Assembly: GCA_932294295.1 (NCBI GenBank)
Contig: OW028573.1
Coordinates: forward strand, 59,125,829 to 59,189,828
Source of the DNA: Alitta virens
Lineage: Eukaryota > Annelida > Polychaeta > Phyllodocida > Nereididae
Reading direction: 5' to 3'
Length of the DNA stretch: 64,000 bases
The stretch's first letter is position 1, and each line of letters opens with the position of its first letter. Shown piece after piece: positions 25,850 through 37,758 of this stretch. The position numbers were made by a program, and so were the translations under genes. The notes under the pieces were generated by a model. The model saw only the letters and a program-made list of their open reading frames with translations. It made no database searches and was not told the origin of the DNA.

Positions 25850-26320
25850 AAAAATGTTGGGAGAGCATGTGAATGTCATCTGGTTGAAACCGTTGACATT
25901 CTGCAGTTTCTATAAAAAGAAAAGCTTACGTGGAGCCAGTACCTGTTTCAACTCTTCTTAGTAAAGAAAATTATGATAAATTCTCATTAAATGAAAATGA
26001 TCATATAAAAGAGTATGTGAATTTTAAATTCAGTTTTATGCAAGGCAGTAGATGATATTAAAAAAGTGTCAAAAAAATACTTGGAGAGCATGTGAATTTC
26101 ATTTGAGACTTCTGACATTCCGCAGTTTCTATAAGGAAATGCCAAGTTCATTACACCAGAATTTCATCTCAAAGACTGAAGCAACAATCTATATGGTGTT
26201 TAATGTCACAAATGGACAGTTACTAATGAGTCATCGATGTTGCCAACTATTGTATAGTAATGATAATGAGATAAAAATATTGAGATCAAACAGCATGTGA
26301 ATGTCATTGACTCGTTGGCG
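25850..26320. repeat. Diverged direct repeats (GAGAGCATGTGAATGTCAT unit)
   Basis: A block of about 60 bp beginning GAGAGCATGTGAATGTCAT and continuing to GACATTCTGCAGTTTCTATA occurs near 25862 and, diverged, near 26086. A third partial copy (CAGCATGTGAATGTCAT) is at 26291. The spacing is about 200 bp. Confidence 0.5.
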
Positions 26321-26978
26321 CAACATGTTATTTAGGTTTCGATTTTTTAAAACGGGTTTGGGTTGAGCTGCAATGGTGCCCTTAGCACACTCAAATCATG
26401 GTGCCAAAATCTTTTGTTGTTCCCTAGTCCTGCTAGTCATAGTCATAGATACTAATGGGCTAACCCCAGAATTTCATATACACTGTATTCAAATGACATT
26501 GAAACCAAACCTGATATGTTTTTCATAATTACAATATTCTCTATCACCCTGGCAAAATTGGTAATGATGTTGATATTATTTTCCTGAAAAAATAAAATAA
26601 AATACAGGTAAAAATATACAAAAGACATCAATATTTAAAGCGGAAACTGATCAACCCAGCTTAGCTACACTGCCTTGCTATAAATGACCTTAATTACCTG
26701 GGTTATGCAAATCCAGTTTGATTGGTCACGGAAACTGTGGACCAAAGAACGAGCGTTTATGTTTACGAACTGTATCTATATTCAGGGCAGCAATGTGGCC
26801 CAGGTCGACAGTGAAGTTTGCCATGATATCTAGCAAGGCGCACGCCTTAGGCGTGTGAAGGAGTGTGGCTTGCTTCAGGAAGATGGAAACTGACAGACCA
26901 CAGGGAAACTCTGTATTATTAAAGTCGCTGAAAATGCATATTAGAGCAGCCTGCCCAGTCAGGAATCTGATATTATAA

Positions 26979-27110
26979 CGATCTCACAGCGATCTCATCG
27001 CTGATCTCATCACACAAGATAATTATGAGATCACTGCGAGATCAATCTGTAATCACATATTGATCTCGCAGCGATCACGACATTTAATGTCAACATGTGA
27101 GATCATGTTG
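26979..27110. repeat. GATCTCA-rich block, inverted partner at 29620
   Basis: Dense GATCTC/GAGATC motifs. GATCTCACAGCGATCTCAT (26980-26998) is perfectly inverted at 29620-29638. The two blocks may be ends of one ~2.6-kb element or two separate MITE copies in opposite orientation. Confidence 0.45.
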
Positions 27111-27368
27111 ACATCTTTGTGATATAATTTCATTATTTCTTTTTTGACATAAAACTCATAATACCTGAAATTAGTTACAAATCATTTATTATAAACAAAT
27201 GCAAACATGACTGATGGGACCTATACCAGAGGGTACCTACCACATGTTAGCAACGTAACCAAATCCACCTACCTTTTGCCTAATTGTAGATGATGCCATA
27301 GCTAGCTGTTGCTGCCAATATCCAATATCTACCGAGATTGCATAATGGGCAGGATATTATGTCCTTTA

Positions 27369-27531
27369 GGCGAATCAGCTTACTTTTGGCCGAATCAGCT
27401 GGCCTGTGGGCGAATCAGCTAGCCTATGGGCCAGCTTGCCCAAAGTTCCTATGACTTGTAAATTAGAGTGCGAATTATCGCTCAGTTCGAGTGCGAATTA
27501 TCGCTCAGTTCGAGTGCGAATTATCGCTCAG
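27369..27531. repeat. Two adjacent minisatellites (about 25-bp and 23-bp units)
   Basis: Three GGCGAATCAGCT-type units (27369-27430) are followed by three copies of a 23-bp unit beginning GAGTGCGAATTATCGCTCAG (27466, 27489, 27512). The second unit contains a short GCGA...TCGC inverted core. Confidence 0.8.
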
Positions 27532-28745
27532 TAGTAGTTTTACTGTGGCGACCTCTATCACGTTTTTTGTAACTCAAAAGTCTGCATCAGACATGGTTGC
27601 TAAAAAAAGTTACACATATAATAATATAATAAACGTTATTTTGCATAATAATAATCACAATTTACCATTTGTTTACTATTTTGTGTGACGAAGACCCCCC
27701 CCCCCTTGTAAAAATTGTGGATGGAGCTTGGAGCATGAGCTTTGAATTACAGATATAATCTATATTGATGAAATAGTCCTAAAGCAATCATCCCCTTCTT
27801 GTGTGATATGAATAAAGTTCCCAATATATTAAATTTTAATATATACTTAGATTTTGTTGATCATTTATTATTAGATCCATTGCATTACAGTTCTCTTTAT
27901 TATAGGCTTGAGCGGCTTTGTCAGAGCTGAGCTAATATTAACAAAAATGATTAACGTCTCTGTCTTTGCCTCAAAATACCCACTCAAGAGGAAACAGATG
28001 AATGACTATATATTAATTCCAGGAACTTCCTGCCAGATGCAGAATAACAGCTCAAATAGTGCATTAGCAATTTTTGGGAATCCGCCCCTGCCATGAATGA
28101 GCACCTGCAATATATGTATATGATATACAAATATGTAAAAAAACAAAAGGAAATAACACTGATGCATTAAAATTAAATTCAGTTTATTATTAAATTATTA
28201 CATTTGTACAACTACATATGAATATTACCTATAATGCTTCATGCATATCATTAAACCATCAGATACACATATCATGTGATACAGACAAAACTAAACTCCA
28301 TACCATCATTGATTGTAAAGACATTGTAATATGCACAACATCCGGAATTTATCAAATGAACAGTCCGGCTTAAATTCAAGATTGTGGTATAATTAAGAAT
28401 CCTGGAAGACTACATTTTTAAAAGGAGCTATTAAAAAAAAAAGGTTCCAACTTTTCTCACATAAAAGCCATTAATAATAAAAATAATTACCATCATTTAT
28501 TTATTAATTCTATATTAAATCTTTACCACATTTAGGAAAAGAATTTATAAAGTGACAACGTTATTCATTCTATTTTAATAACAATAATAAGTTAAAGACT
28601 TTAAGAACAAATCTGTTAATAAGACTAATTCATAAGATTCTGTTCAGGTCGTCAAGATCCCTGCAGACTGGCAGCATCAGCTAGTGCTGTTTATTTCGAA
28701 TAATTTTTTTCAACCGACAAGAATGCATAACAAAATTGAATACAG

Positions 28746-29282
28746 GTCATTTCGTAGACACGCCAACTGGTTGACATGCCAAGTCGTTGACACTTTTGAG
28801 GGTCATGTACAAATTTGTTGACAAACCAACTGGTATAAATTAGTCAGAGACCAATTCGTTGACAAACTTAAAATTAGTTAAACCAACTCGTTGACAGGTA
28901 ATGACCATCTGACAATTTAATGACAATTTAATGCAAAACCGTTGACAGCCGACAACGGCAAATGTTATTAAAAAATTTAAATGCAATTGCTGTTTGAAGC
29001 CACGATCAGAGACTTCCAGACAATAGTTTCATATTAGGCAGATGTCATGCAATTGCAATTCAAATGAACTAATCATGCCAATCACGGGGTACTGAACACT
29101 GAGATTGCAATGAGGTTTGGCTGTCTGTGATTAAGTATAGCGCCGGATTTCTGTCAACCAGTTTGTCGCCCGAAGAAATATTTTGTCAACCAGTTGGTCG
29201 CCCTCATGTCAACAGGTTGGTGTCAACGAATTTGCTGTCAACGATTTTGCTTGTCGACGATTTTGCATGTCTACGAATTGAC
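28746..29282. mobile_element. 537-bp MITE with 18-bp inverted ends and GTTGAC subterminal repeats
   Basis: The left end GTCATTTCGTAGACACGC and the inverse of the right end GTCAATTCGTAGACATGC match at 16 of 18 positions. Many (T)GTTGAC/GTCAAC motifs with AACTGG or CAGTTGG partners are clustered inside both ends. No open frame of note. Superfamily undetermined. Confidence 0.6.
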
Positions 29283-29573
29283 TCGATACCCAAAATTTGG
29301 TTGCGCCCTCTGTTGATTTTTCCAGAAACTAGAAATTCGTAATATCGCCAAATACGGATAAGAAAATAGCCACATCGATCTTTTCACATAATGGAAATAT
29401 CCACTGCCGGATTTCGGAAGCTATTTTGTAGAATTGGATATTGGCATTGGGACTTTGGGAAGTAGCACCAGTCTTGCACCAAAAGCCAACACACATGCAC
29501 ACAATGTCTAGCAGACATCCACCAGGCATCACCACTAGGGCTATCTAGTGACACCTGGTGAAAACAAATGGCG

Positions 29574-29651
29574 ATCTCATGGTGATATCAATCAGATATC
29601 ATCAATATGATGTAAGAGTATGAGATCGCTGTGAGATCATTATGAGATCAA
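29574..29651. repeat. GATCTCA-rich block (inverted partner of 26979)
   Basis: Contains GCGATCTCATGGTGATATC and TATGAGATCGCTGTGAGATC; the latter is the inverse of the motif at 26980-26998. Confidence 0.45.
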
Positions 29652-29772
29652 ATTGTCATGAATTTTTAGACAAGTAAAATAGCTCAGCATTATGTCATGT
29701 TATGACTGGGTGAAACACCATCCTAGTCTGCCTATGGGCTTCCTGTTGATTTGGCATTCTGTAAGAATTATT

Positions 29773-29912
29773 ATGTTGCAGTTCGTGTTGCTAGTGGCGT
29801 TGTGTCAGGCCCTGCCCACTTTCAGTCAGCCTACCAGTCGTAGCACGGCATGGCTCATACATGTTGTACATGAGGATTTGTACACAGGCGCACCTAATGC
29901 TAAATTGCACTG
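29773..29912 (+). CDS. Possible first exon encoding a signal peptide; protein unrecognised
   Basis: ATG at 29773 opens MLQFVLLVALCQALPTFSQ, a plausible signal peptide, followed by 27 more codons (STAWLIHVVHEDLY block). The exon ends in a strong donor, CACTG|GTGAGT, at 29912 in phase 2. No acceptor-flanked partner exon was found downstream before the LINE at 31450, so this may be an exon of an unseen gene, a relic or chance. I do not recognise the family. Confidence 0.25.
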
Positions 29913-30399
29913 GTGAGTGGTACAAATCTTCATGCCTCACATGTAACCATGGAATAATTGTATATTTTATGCAATTCTGGCATCCTGCAAGGCTTGGTAG
30001 CAGCGGAACCACTGGGCAGAAATACAAACTTTTTAAAAGTGGCTGTCTTAAACACCTGCAGCCAGTAGACATCAGAAACCATAACTATCCAGAACTATTT
30101 AAACCTATCAAGACATTTCTGTTTGCCAGCCGTATTGGATTTTATATAACATTTAACTGACTGAACATTTTTGTTAAAATCTGAAATAACCGAGGTCTGT
30201 AAGGACTATATCTAGTATGTATATGATAAAATATGCCGTTCATGATGTCAATATGAAGTTTAAAAAATGAAAATAATGATATATTATTTGCACAATTTCA
30301 CTTATGTAGGATTAATAGTGCCTGTGACATAGAGGTTTGAAAACTATCCTTTTTGTATTGTTTTTCCTTATTTTAAAAATTCTCTTTATTCTGTAATAT

Positions 30400-30605
30400 T
30401 TATGACAATGAGACCCCCAAAAGGCACCACTACACTATTTTAGACATATTATGACAACGTTTTAAGCATGTAGAAAAATTTTTTGCCCAAATTTTGTAAA
30501 ACAAAAGGCACCACTGGGCCATATAGAGTATTACTGTACAAAATTTTGTTAGGGTAAGTGCATTAGTGTTAGTGTTCTGCTCCGGAAACGAAAAAGCTAC
30601 ATCAA
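30400..30605. repeat. Dispersed repeat copy A (partner at 36650)
   Basis: Shares GGGTAAGTGCATTAGTGT, the GGCACCACTGGGCCATATAG-type block and GGAAACGAAA with 36650-36785. It is a low-copy interspersed repeat of unknown class. Confidence 0.6.
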
Positions 30606-31130
30606 AAGCTAAAAATTGTGTTATATTCCCTACAATCTGTAACTATACAGTATTTCATTGATGGTTTCACATCATGGAAAGATACATTCGTCATATAGTT
30701 AATAAAAATAATAAAATAAAATAAACTACAGTTTCAACAAGGTCACACATAAAAGACATTTGAACTATTAAATTATTTCCCTGAAGTAATAACTTAAAGC
30801 TGATTACGGGTTCCAATTACCAAAAGAAAATGATACATATACACATTAAAGAATGATTAAGAACTAGCCAAAATTGGAAGTTTTAGTGTACATAAATCAA
30901 TCACAGTTGAATAGCCTGTAATACTGTAAAACAATACTGCTAAGGTCACAAACAAATATACATTGTTAAGCACATTATCACATGAAAAGTCAATATATAC
31001 ACATGGCAATATATACACCAAACTAGTTAGAAATTGTTTATTAGCTGGGTGAAGTTAGCAGGCAATCGTGTGCCATCCCCTGCTTGTTGAATATTTTATG
31101 TCAATGTTAGGCACAATATGGGTGAAAAAC

Positions 31131-31330
31131 GCCAGTCAACATTGCGCTGACCCTGGCATTTCCAAAAGAGTCTATTGTCAAGCACAAGATGGGGGCAAAG
31201 AAGTACCAGGCAAAATTGCGCTTACCCTGGCATTTTTAATGTGTTTCTTCTTTCGTTCTTGCATCGCTGTCAGAATCTCTTGGAACAACACACTTCAGGA
31301 ACAAAAATACCAGGCAACATTGCGCTGACC
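31131..31330. repeat. Three direct repeats around CATTGCGCTGACCCTGGC
   Basis: Near-identical 20-25 bp blocks at about 31139, 31212 and 31317 (ATTGCGCTGACCCTGGCATT and variants) lie within 200 bp. Function unknown. Confidence 0.6.
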
Positions 31331-32630
31331 CTGGCTTTTTGTTAAAGGCAAGGGGTATTATATGGGGAATGGTAGGTGATGCCAGAGAGCCCAGGTTATT
31401 CAAAGGACTTAATTGAGGAAATCGCCTAGTGCATGTATCAATTAGGTTCTTTGCATGATAATAGTGTTTTAAATTTCTCTGTAATGTCTACGTTGTGAAA
31501 GTTAGTTATTACATCTCTTGCTGTTGTTATTAGCTATGTTCTTGGGGTCATACTTGAGCAACAGATTAGGAGGCAATGCATTTCGTCTTTTATCACATTA
31601 CTGGTACATTTTTCCCATATTCTATTTTCTAAGGGTGATTTTGGGGTTTTAATGCAATAGGTTGTTTTAAAGAGTTTATATATTCTCAGTTTAGGGTTTT
31701 GATCTGAGTTATTTATCTCATTAAGGATTCTACTTTGCTCATAAGTGGAAAGTTTTAATTTTAATCTGTTAACTACAGATGTTCTGATTCCAAGTTAAAT
31801 TAGTTATGCCACGTTTTTCAATGATATGAATTACATTACTCTACCAGTTAGTTTGTCCCCTGGCATGCAGAGATTCTAGAATTTTAATGCACTTGTAAGA
31901 GGACATCATCTTGTGGCAGCGCTGATAGTCTTGCCCAATAATTTACTGTGTTCACTTTTTGTCTGACATAAAGGGGGAATCTACCTGTCTCTGCATATAT
32001 GGCTGGGTAGGTGTTTGCGCTTTCTAACACCAAAAATACTTCTCAAGTGTCGTATTTGTAGTTGTCAGTTGGGTTCGGTTTTGACCATAACATGTTATTA
32101 TATTCCAAGATTGGTAAAATGTATGTTTCAAAGAGAAGGAGGGATATATCCAAAGGTAGGTTTTGTTCTGTTGTGAAAAGCAAAAAGTGCATCTGAGCTT
32201 GTGTTACTAGATGTTCTGGCATTTTGTTGTGGATAGATTTGTGGGTGTTAAGGATATGACCGAGGTATTTGATTCTACTTTTTCAATACATTGTTCATTT
32301 TATAGGAAATTATTTGCGAGTTTATACCCAAATTGAATAATTATGGTTTTATTCACCCGTAAATGCCATTTGGCACAGAATCTGTGCAGAGAATTAATAC
32401 TGTTTCGTAGACCTTCGGCAGATCCAGACACAAGGACTATGTCATCTGCATATAAAAAGATGTGTGAAATGTGTCCCATTTATCTCTAAGCCATCACTTA
32501 CGAATTCATTGAACAACTAAGGGCTCCCCCCCCCCCCCTCATCCCAGCAAGCACACAAACCTTAAATCAACGTTGATATTACACCAGATACACTAATAAC
32601 GTTACCAAACCAAAAAAAAACCACAATTCA

Positions 32631-32999
32631 ACGTTAATGTTTTAATGTCATTAAAGACTGAAAGATTAACGTTGAAATGACGTTTGATTACATTCAAATT
32701 TGGTTAAAAAAATTTTGGTTAAAAAATGGTTTTGATATTAACATGAGATTAACGTTAATGTTTTAATGTCATTAAAGACTTAAAGATTAAAGTTAAAATG
32801 ACGTTTGATTACATTCAAATTTGGTTTAAAAAAATTTTGGTTAAAAAATGGTTTTGATATTAACATGAGATTAACGTTAATGTTTTAATGTCATTAAAGA
32901 CTTAAAGGTTAAAGTTAAAATGACGTTTGATAACATTCAAATTTGGTTTAAAAAAAATTGGTTAAAAAATGGTTTTGATACTAACATGAGATTAACGTA
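32631..32999. repeat. 121/122-bp tandem repeat, 3 copies
   Basis: Units start ACGTTAATGTTTTAATGTCA at 32631, 32752 and 32874, in one arm of the palindromic element. They differ by a few substitutions and indels. Confidence 0.85.
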
Positions 33000-33820
33000 A
33001 ATACAACATTATATAAGGTTTGATTACTTTCAAATCTAGTTGGTTTTGATTTAAAAATTGCATTAATATTGAAACAACATATTTTGATAACATTCTAATC
33101 TGGTTTGAAGTATTAATTACATTAATTACAATATAGTGAGTGCATGATTACATTGAGCTATAATCATACTTAGTAATTTTTATCATTGCTCAAGTGTGGC
33201 AAATGTCCCCCCAAATTGTTCAGAGTTCACATTAGACCATCTTAAATCAGAAAACCAATGTTATATGATGTTATTAAAGACTTTGGGATTGACGTTGATA
33301 TGGGAGCTGATGTTTTCCACCAAGCACCACCTGGAGTATAGACTGGGGTAGTTCTGGGGCCCATGCAGGCCAAGGGCAAGGGGACACAGGAAAGGGCATC
33401 TGGAAGGCCCGAAGGGCCAACACCGGCGATTTTGGCAAGGGGGTCTGGGGGCTGCTCAAGACCCAGCTGAGCAATTTCCAGTACACACTTGCAAGAGCAT
33501 GATAAAAAACGTATCAACACCAATCCCATGTAAACAATCAAATTAAACAAGATGCAAATTATTATTTATATATTTGTAATCACATAGCTTGGATGTTAAT
33601 AAAATAAAAAAAAAACATTACATTACAATCACAATTTAATGATCGACATAAATATAATATTTATATCTATATCATATTTTAATAAATAGAGGTGAACAGG
33701 GTTATTGTTTTTTAATAAATAGAGGTGAACAGGGTCAGTTCATATATATATCATACATATACTCAAGTCGATGCACCTCCCAAATGCTTACAACATATAT
33801 ATATATATAGTGCTTATATC

Positions 33821-33821
<1 letters not shown>

Positions 33822-33864
<43 letters not shown>
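33822..33864. repeat. (AT)n microsatellite at the palindrome loop
   Basis: About 21 AT units immediately before the right arm of the palindrome begins (33866). Confidence 0.9.
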
Positions 33865-33868
<4 letters not shown>

Positions 33869-34351
33869 ATTATAGCTCAATGTAATCATGCACTCACTAT
33901 ATTGTAATTAATGTAATTAATACTTCAAACCAGATTAGAATGTTATCAAAATATGTTGTTTCAATATTAATGCAATTTTTAAATCAAAACCAACTGGATT
34001 TGTATGTATTCAAACCTTATATAAATGTTGTATTAACGTTAATCTCATGTTAATATCAAAACCATTTTTTAACCAAATTTTAATGTAATCAAACGTCCCT
34101 GGTGAAATTGGCCTGACATCATCCCAGCTGAAGGAGGAAGCCGCACCATTTTGTTTAAATTTGTGTAAGTTTTTAATCTGCTTTAATCTTTGTCATCCTT
34201 TGTTGTTCAAGAGTAATTTACACACAAATGTTTAATAAGATCTGATGGTTCTTTAATTGCATGGGGATCGATTGCTCTAAATTAAGCTGCACGAATTTTT
34301 TGTAGTGTATACATGTTGCTGTTTCATGCATGGCCTAGAACTAAGAATTAT

Positions 34352-34535
34352 AACCTCCAAACCGCAACATTGCAATAACCTCCACACCTCAATGTTAAAA
34401 TAACCTCCAAACCTCAACGTTAAAATAACCTCCAAACCTCAATGTTAAAATAACCTCCAAACCTCAATGTTAAAATAACCTCCAAACCTCAACGTTAAAA
34501 TAACCTCCAAACCTCAACGTTAAAATAACCTCCAT
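34352..34535. repeat. 25-bp minisatellite, about 7 copies
   Basis: The unit AACCTCCAAACCTCAACGTT + AAAAT alternates between AACGTT and AATGTT versions. It is contiguous with no spacers, so it is not a CRISPR array. Confidence 0.9.
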
Positions 34536-35169
34536 GAAATAAAGTTATAAAAACTTTCATTCTACGTGTGATATCAACGTTATTTAAAGGTTATGGTAAA
34601 ACCTTGTTTCAACGTTGAAATAATGTTGGTGTGCTTGCTGGGATGTAAGACCCCAAAAATTCTATCAATATGTTCATGATGATGTTCAACATTTTTGTAC
34701 CCATTTGCTGGTTTCTCAACTTAATAAAGCTAAATTGTCACTCAATATGACAGTGGCCAAAATCTATTGCATTCACTTCTTAATAATTACCTACCATCCA
34801 GAGCCTTGCTTGGTTCACTATCTCTCTATAAAATAAATAAATAACACCTAGAACTAATTTTTATGCCGTCAAAAGTCCAATATGTAAACAAACCAAGTGA
34901 TGACATCACAATACTCAACAATGGGCGATGATGCCAATTCCATTGTGTTCCCCATGAGCGTTTGAATTTATGGATGGATGTATCAGCTAGCTGTACTATG
35001 TATTATAATAAGAGAATCATTACTCAAACCAGAACACATGAAGAAAATACATATTAAAGAATTGACAAAAATACTTTTCAGGTTTGTGCATATACAAGTC
35101 GGGGAATCCCTCTCCACCAGGTCACAAGAGTTATATTATAGGCCTATGCATACGAACTGGCTTGGGCGC

Positions 35170-35365
35170 AAAATAAATTCAAGTGCTCGTGGTGTTCCCA
35201 ATGTCTTGGTCTGGATTTTCTCTCAATGCATAAATTGATTTTTTGTTATTAATGCCGGATAGAATCATGAACTTAAAAACATTTAGTGTGCCTTGATTGA
35301 ATGAAGTGATTTTCAACTATTTGATGAATTTTTAGAAAATTTTGACAGACAATGCAGCTTTAAGG
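35170..35365. repeat. Dispersed repeat copy (partner at 62985)
   Basis: Shares with 62985-63215 the ordered blocks TCCCAATGT, GTCTGGATTTTC, TTTAGTGTGCC-like, TTTTCAACT and TTTGACAGACAATGCAGCTT. Same orientation, about 70% similar by eye. It abuts and interrupts the LINE RT. Confidence 0.6.
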
Positions 35366-35598
35366 TATAGGTCATTTCTATTTATGTAGTCAAAAGCCTT
35401 GGTAAAATCAACAAAGCATAAATTTTTTATATTTTTTTTGTGAAACTGTTGATGTCTTATCACAGACTTCAATACAAATACACAATCGGTCGTTCTATGA
35501 GAGGGTGTAAATCCGAACTTGAAAGGGTCGTCAAGCGAGAGCATATCATTTATAAAGTACAGCCTAGCATTAAGAATTGACTCGAAAATCTTCACCAT
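35332..35598 (-). pseudogene. LINE reverse-transcriptase fragment
   Basis: An 88-codon frame with the RT signatures ESILNARLYF, PFKFGFTPSHRTTD and CFVDFTKAFDYINR. Similarity ends at about 35365, where the dispersed repeat begins. Part of the split LINE described above. Confidence 0.85.
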
Positions 35599-36149
35599 AG
35601 CTACTGTAATAGTGATTTTCCGATAATTTCTGGGTTAGAGTGATCTTGTTTTGTGTAATGCATTTATAAGTCCCTCAGCCCACTGGGATGGATAATCACC
35701 AGTGTCAAATATACAGTTAAATATTGCACAGACTGGGATGACAAGTTCGTCTGTGACATCGTTGTAAAATTCCCCAGGGATGCCATCCATTCCAGATGCT
35801 ATGTTATTTTTAATTTCTTCATATGCAAGGTTACTTCATCTTCTGTCACATATACTTCCGGAAACTGGCTTTTGTGCAGGGTCGTTGTATTGGCTACCAT
35901 TCATTAGTGGGACAAAGTTGTTAATTTCTTCCATAAGTTCTTTATCAAAATAGTCACAGGGAGGCGGTTCAGCCTGATTTTTTAATAGTCATGGATAATC
36001 TGAATGTCAGGCTGATCACTTGGTCTGTTCTTTTTATTTGTAGGTTTGTTCCATAATTTCCAGTAATCAGTTTGAGAAGTGTGATGGAGTTTATTTAGTT
36101 ATTAAGCATCAGCATACTTTGCAATGACAGCAGTTTTAGAATTCAAGTT

Positions 36150-37638
36150 CATAAGTTAAGTTTATAATTCCCACACATTCAAATAAGAGTCGATAGATCA
36201 TTTTCACATCTCTGCTTAATAAACAATGGCTTTGGTAATGATTACTGTCCAGTTAAAGTGAATGACAATTAGATATCAGTTCCTTGATCAGTGAGCTATT
36301 CCATGGTAGAATGTCAAGTGCAATTGTGACCTTGTTTAAACAATGAAGGACACCCTGGAGTTAAAAAAAAAACCTACAGGACATCTGTATATTTTGATCC
36401 CTCTGCATGGCAATTTTCGGTCATTCAAGAAGGGAAAACCTCCTAATTGATGATTTTGGTGGTCGTTAGTCCCTTTAGACAAGTTGATCGCTCATCAGGG
36501 TGTATTTATATAAAGAAAACTTCAATGCAGACAACGACATGTCGCGTAAATAAGGGAAATAGTCATTTCTCAGGGGGCCATTTGTGGCAGGAACTACAGA
36601 TGCAGTAGTGTCAGAGTTTTACTCCAGAAAAAAAAAAGAAAAGTTTTCCAAAGTTGAGATAAAGTCAGTGTGACAATCAAAAGGCAGCACTAGACCATAT
36701 AGATTATTACTGTTTGAAATTTCATCAGGGTAAGTGCATTAGTGTGAGCTCTTCTCAGGAAACGAAACTGTCATGCTTGCCGCCTAAATACAGTGTGATG
36801 TCCAGAAGCTCAACACATTTGTTTAAGAGGTTTTCTTGAACAATCTTTATGGTGCTTGTGTGTCAGTATGTGGTCATTCGCTGAGGGCTTTGCTGCAGCA
36901 CAACCTATGTTTTTATTCTCTGACATCATAATACATTTCTTTGGTTTGACTTTGTCAGTTGCTCTTGGGTTGGGGTTAATTGACAAATCAAGTTAAATAG
37001 ATTTTAAACATTTATTTACAGTCAAAAAATTAAAAGAAAATAAAAGAGTCATTTCCATATCCAGCAAGACAGAAGTACACTTTCCACAAGGTGGCAGCAC
37101 CATCCAGATCAGATTCTCATTCAACAAAATATAGGGCTATATAATGTCAATATCTATAATACCCATAATTCTACTTTATAATTTGAAGGCAATTCAATGG
37201 CAATTTATCAAAGCTAACACATGGCCAGTCACATGGTTCAGCATTACAATTTTCTAACACATGAATTATGGCTTATATTGTAAATTACTGATTTATAATA
37301 TATATAGAATAGATACAAATCTTACCACTGATAAGATACACTTGTTCCCATACAAAATAGTTATAGGAAAAACACTTACACGATGTTACAACTCTTCAAA
37401 GATTCAACCCATGTGAACTCAACAGCTTAAAGGAAAATAAATACCAGACACAGCCAGTTAAGCTGACCTAATTGAAACTAGGCTGCCATGGTCCAATAAG
37501 CAGGCTGATATGACCTGTTGCAGCCTTAATTAAGGCTACACACTAATCTTTACAAAACAAATTATCTATAAACAATATCTAAGCTGGGACCGTGACAGAC
37601 TTTAGCAGTTTTTGGATTTCGAAGAGGTTTAATTTCAA
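36150..37638. other. Intergenic DNA with dispersed repeat copy B
   Basis: No gene. 36650-36785 is a second copy of the repeat at 30400. A 16-bp palindrome AGCCTTAATTAAGGCT lies at about 37524. Confidence 0.5.
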
Positions 37639-37692
37639 TTCCACGGGTTAACCCGGCGGCTGGCTGGCTATCTCGTGGAATTTGCCAAAAAT

Positions 37693-37702
37693 GTATAAAT
37701 AG
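37693..37702 (+). promoter_or_regulatory. TATA box of the Harbinger transposase gene
   Basis: GTATAAATAG lies 66 bp before the start codon at 37759, a reasonable spacing for a core promoter with a ~35-nt leader. Confidence 0.55.
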
Positions 37703-37758
37703 GGGCTGCATCTGTTGTTCTCCATCATTCTGTCTCCGGCTGCTGAAGAGGAAAGACC

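Larger units (their letters stand above)
32543..34642. mobile_element. 2.1-kb palindromic non-autonomous DNA transposon
   Basis: CCCAGCAAGCACAC (32543-32556) is exactly inverted at 34629-34642, and AT borders both ends. Inside, a long imperfect palindrome pairs about 32990-33167 with 33866-34050, and 32680-32730 with 34060-34100. AACGTTGA/TCAACGTT motifs recur near both ends. There is no transposase frame. It interrupts the LINE between its RT halves. Confidence 0.75.
31450..36150 (-). mobile_element. Decayed LINE, split by later insertions
   Basis: On the - strand, 36150-35360 carries the pre-RT and RT N-half: YEEIKNNIASGMDGIPGEFY, ILNARLYFINDML, FGFTPSHRTTD, FVDFTKAFDYINR. 32540-31450 carries LFNEFVSDGLEINGTHF, YADDIVLVSGSAEGLR and the C-terminal FPLYVRQKVNTVNYWARL block. 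The two halves are separated by the palindromic transposon at 32543-34642 and the dispersed repeat near 35170. Stops and frameshifts throughout. Confidence 0.75.

Noticed and set aside
34352..34535. Regular 25-bp repeats resembling a CRISPR array
   Set aside because: Units are contiguous without unique spacers, lie inside a eukaryotic transposon, and no cas-like gene is present.
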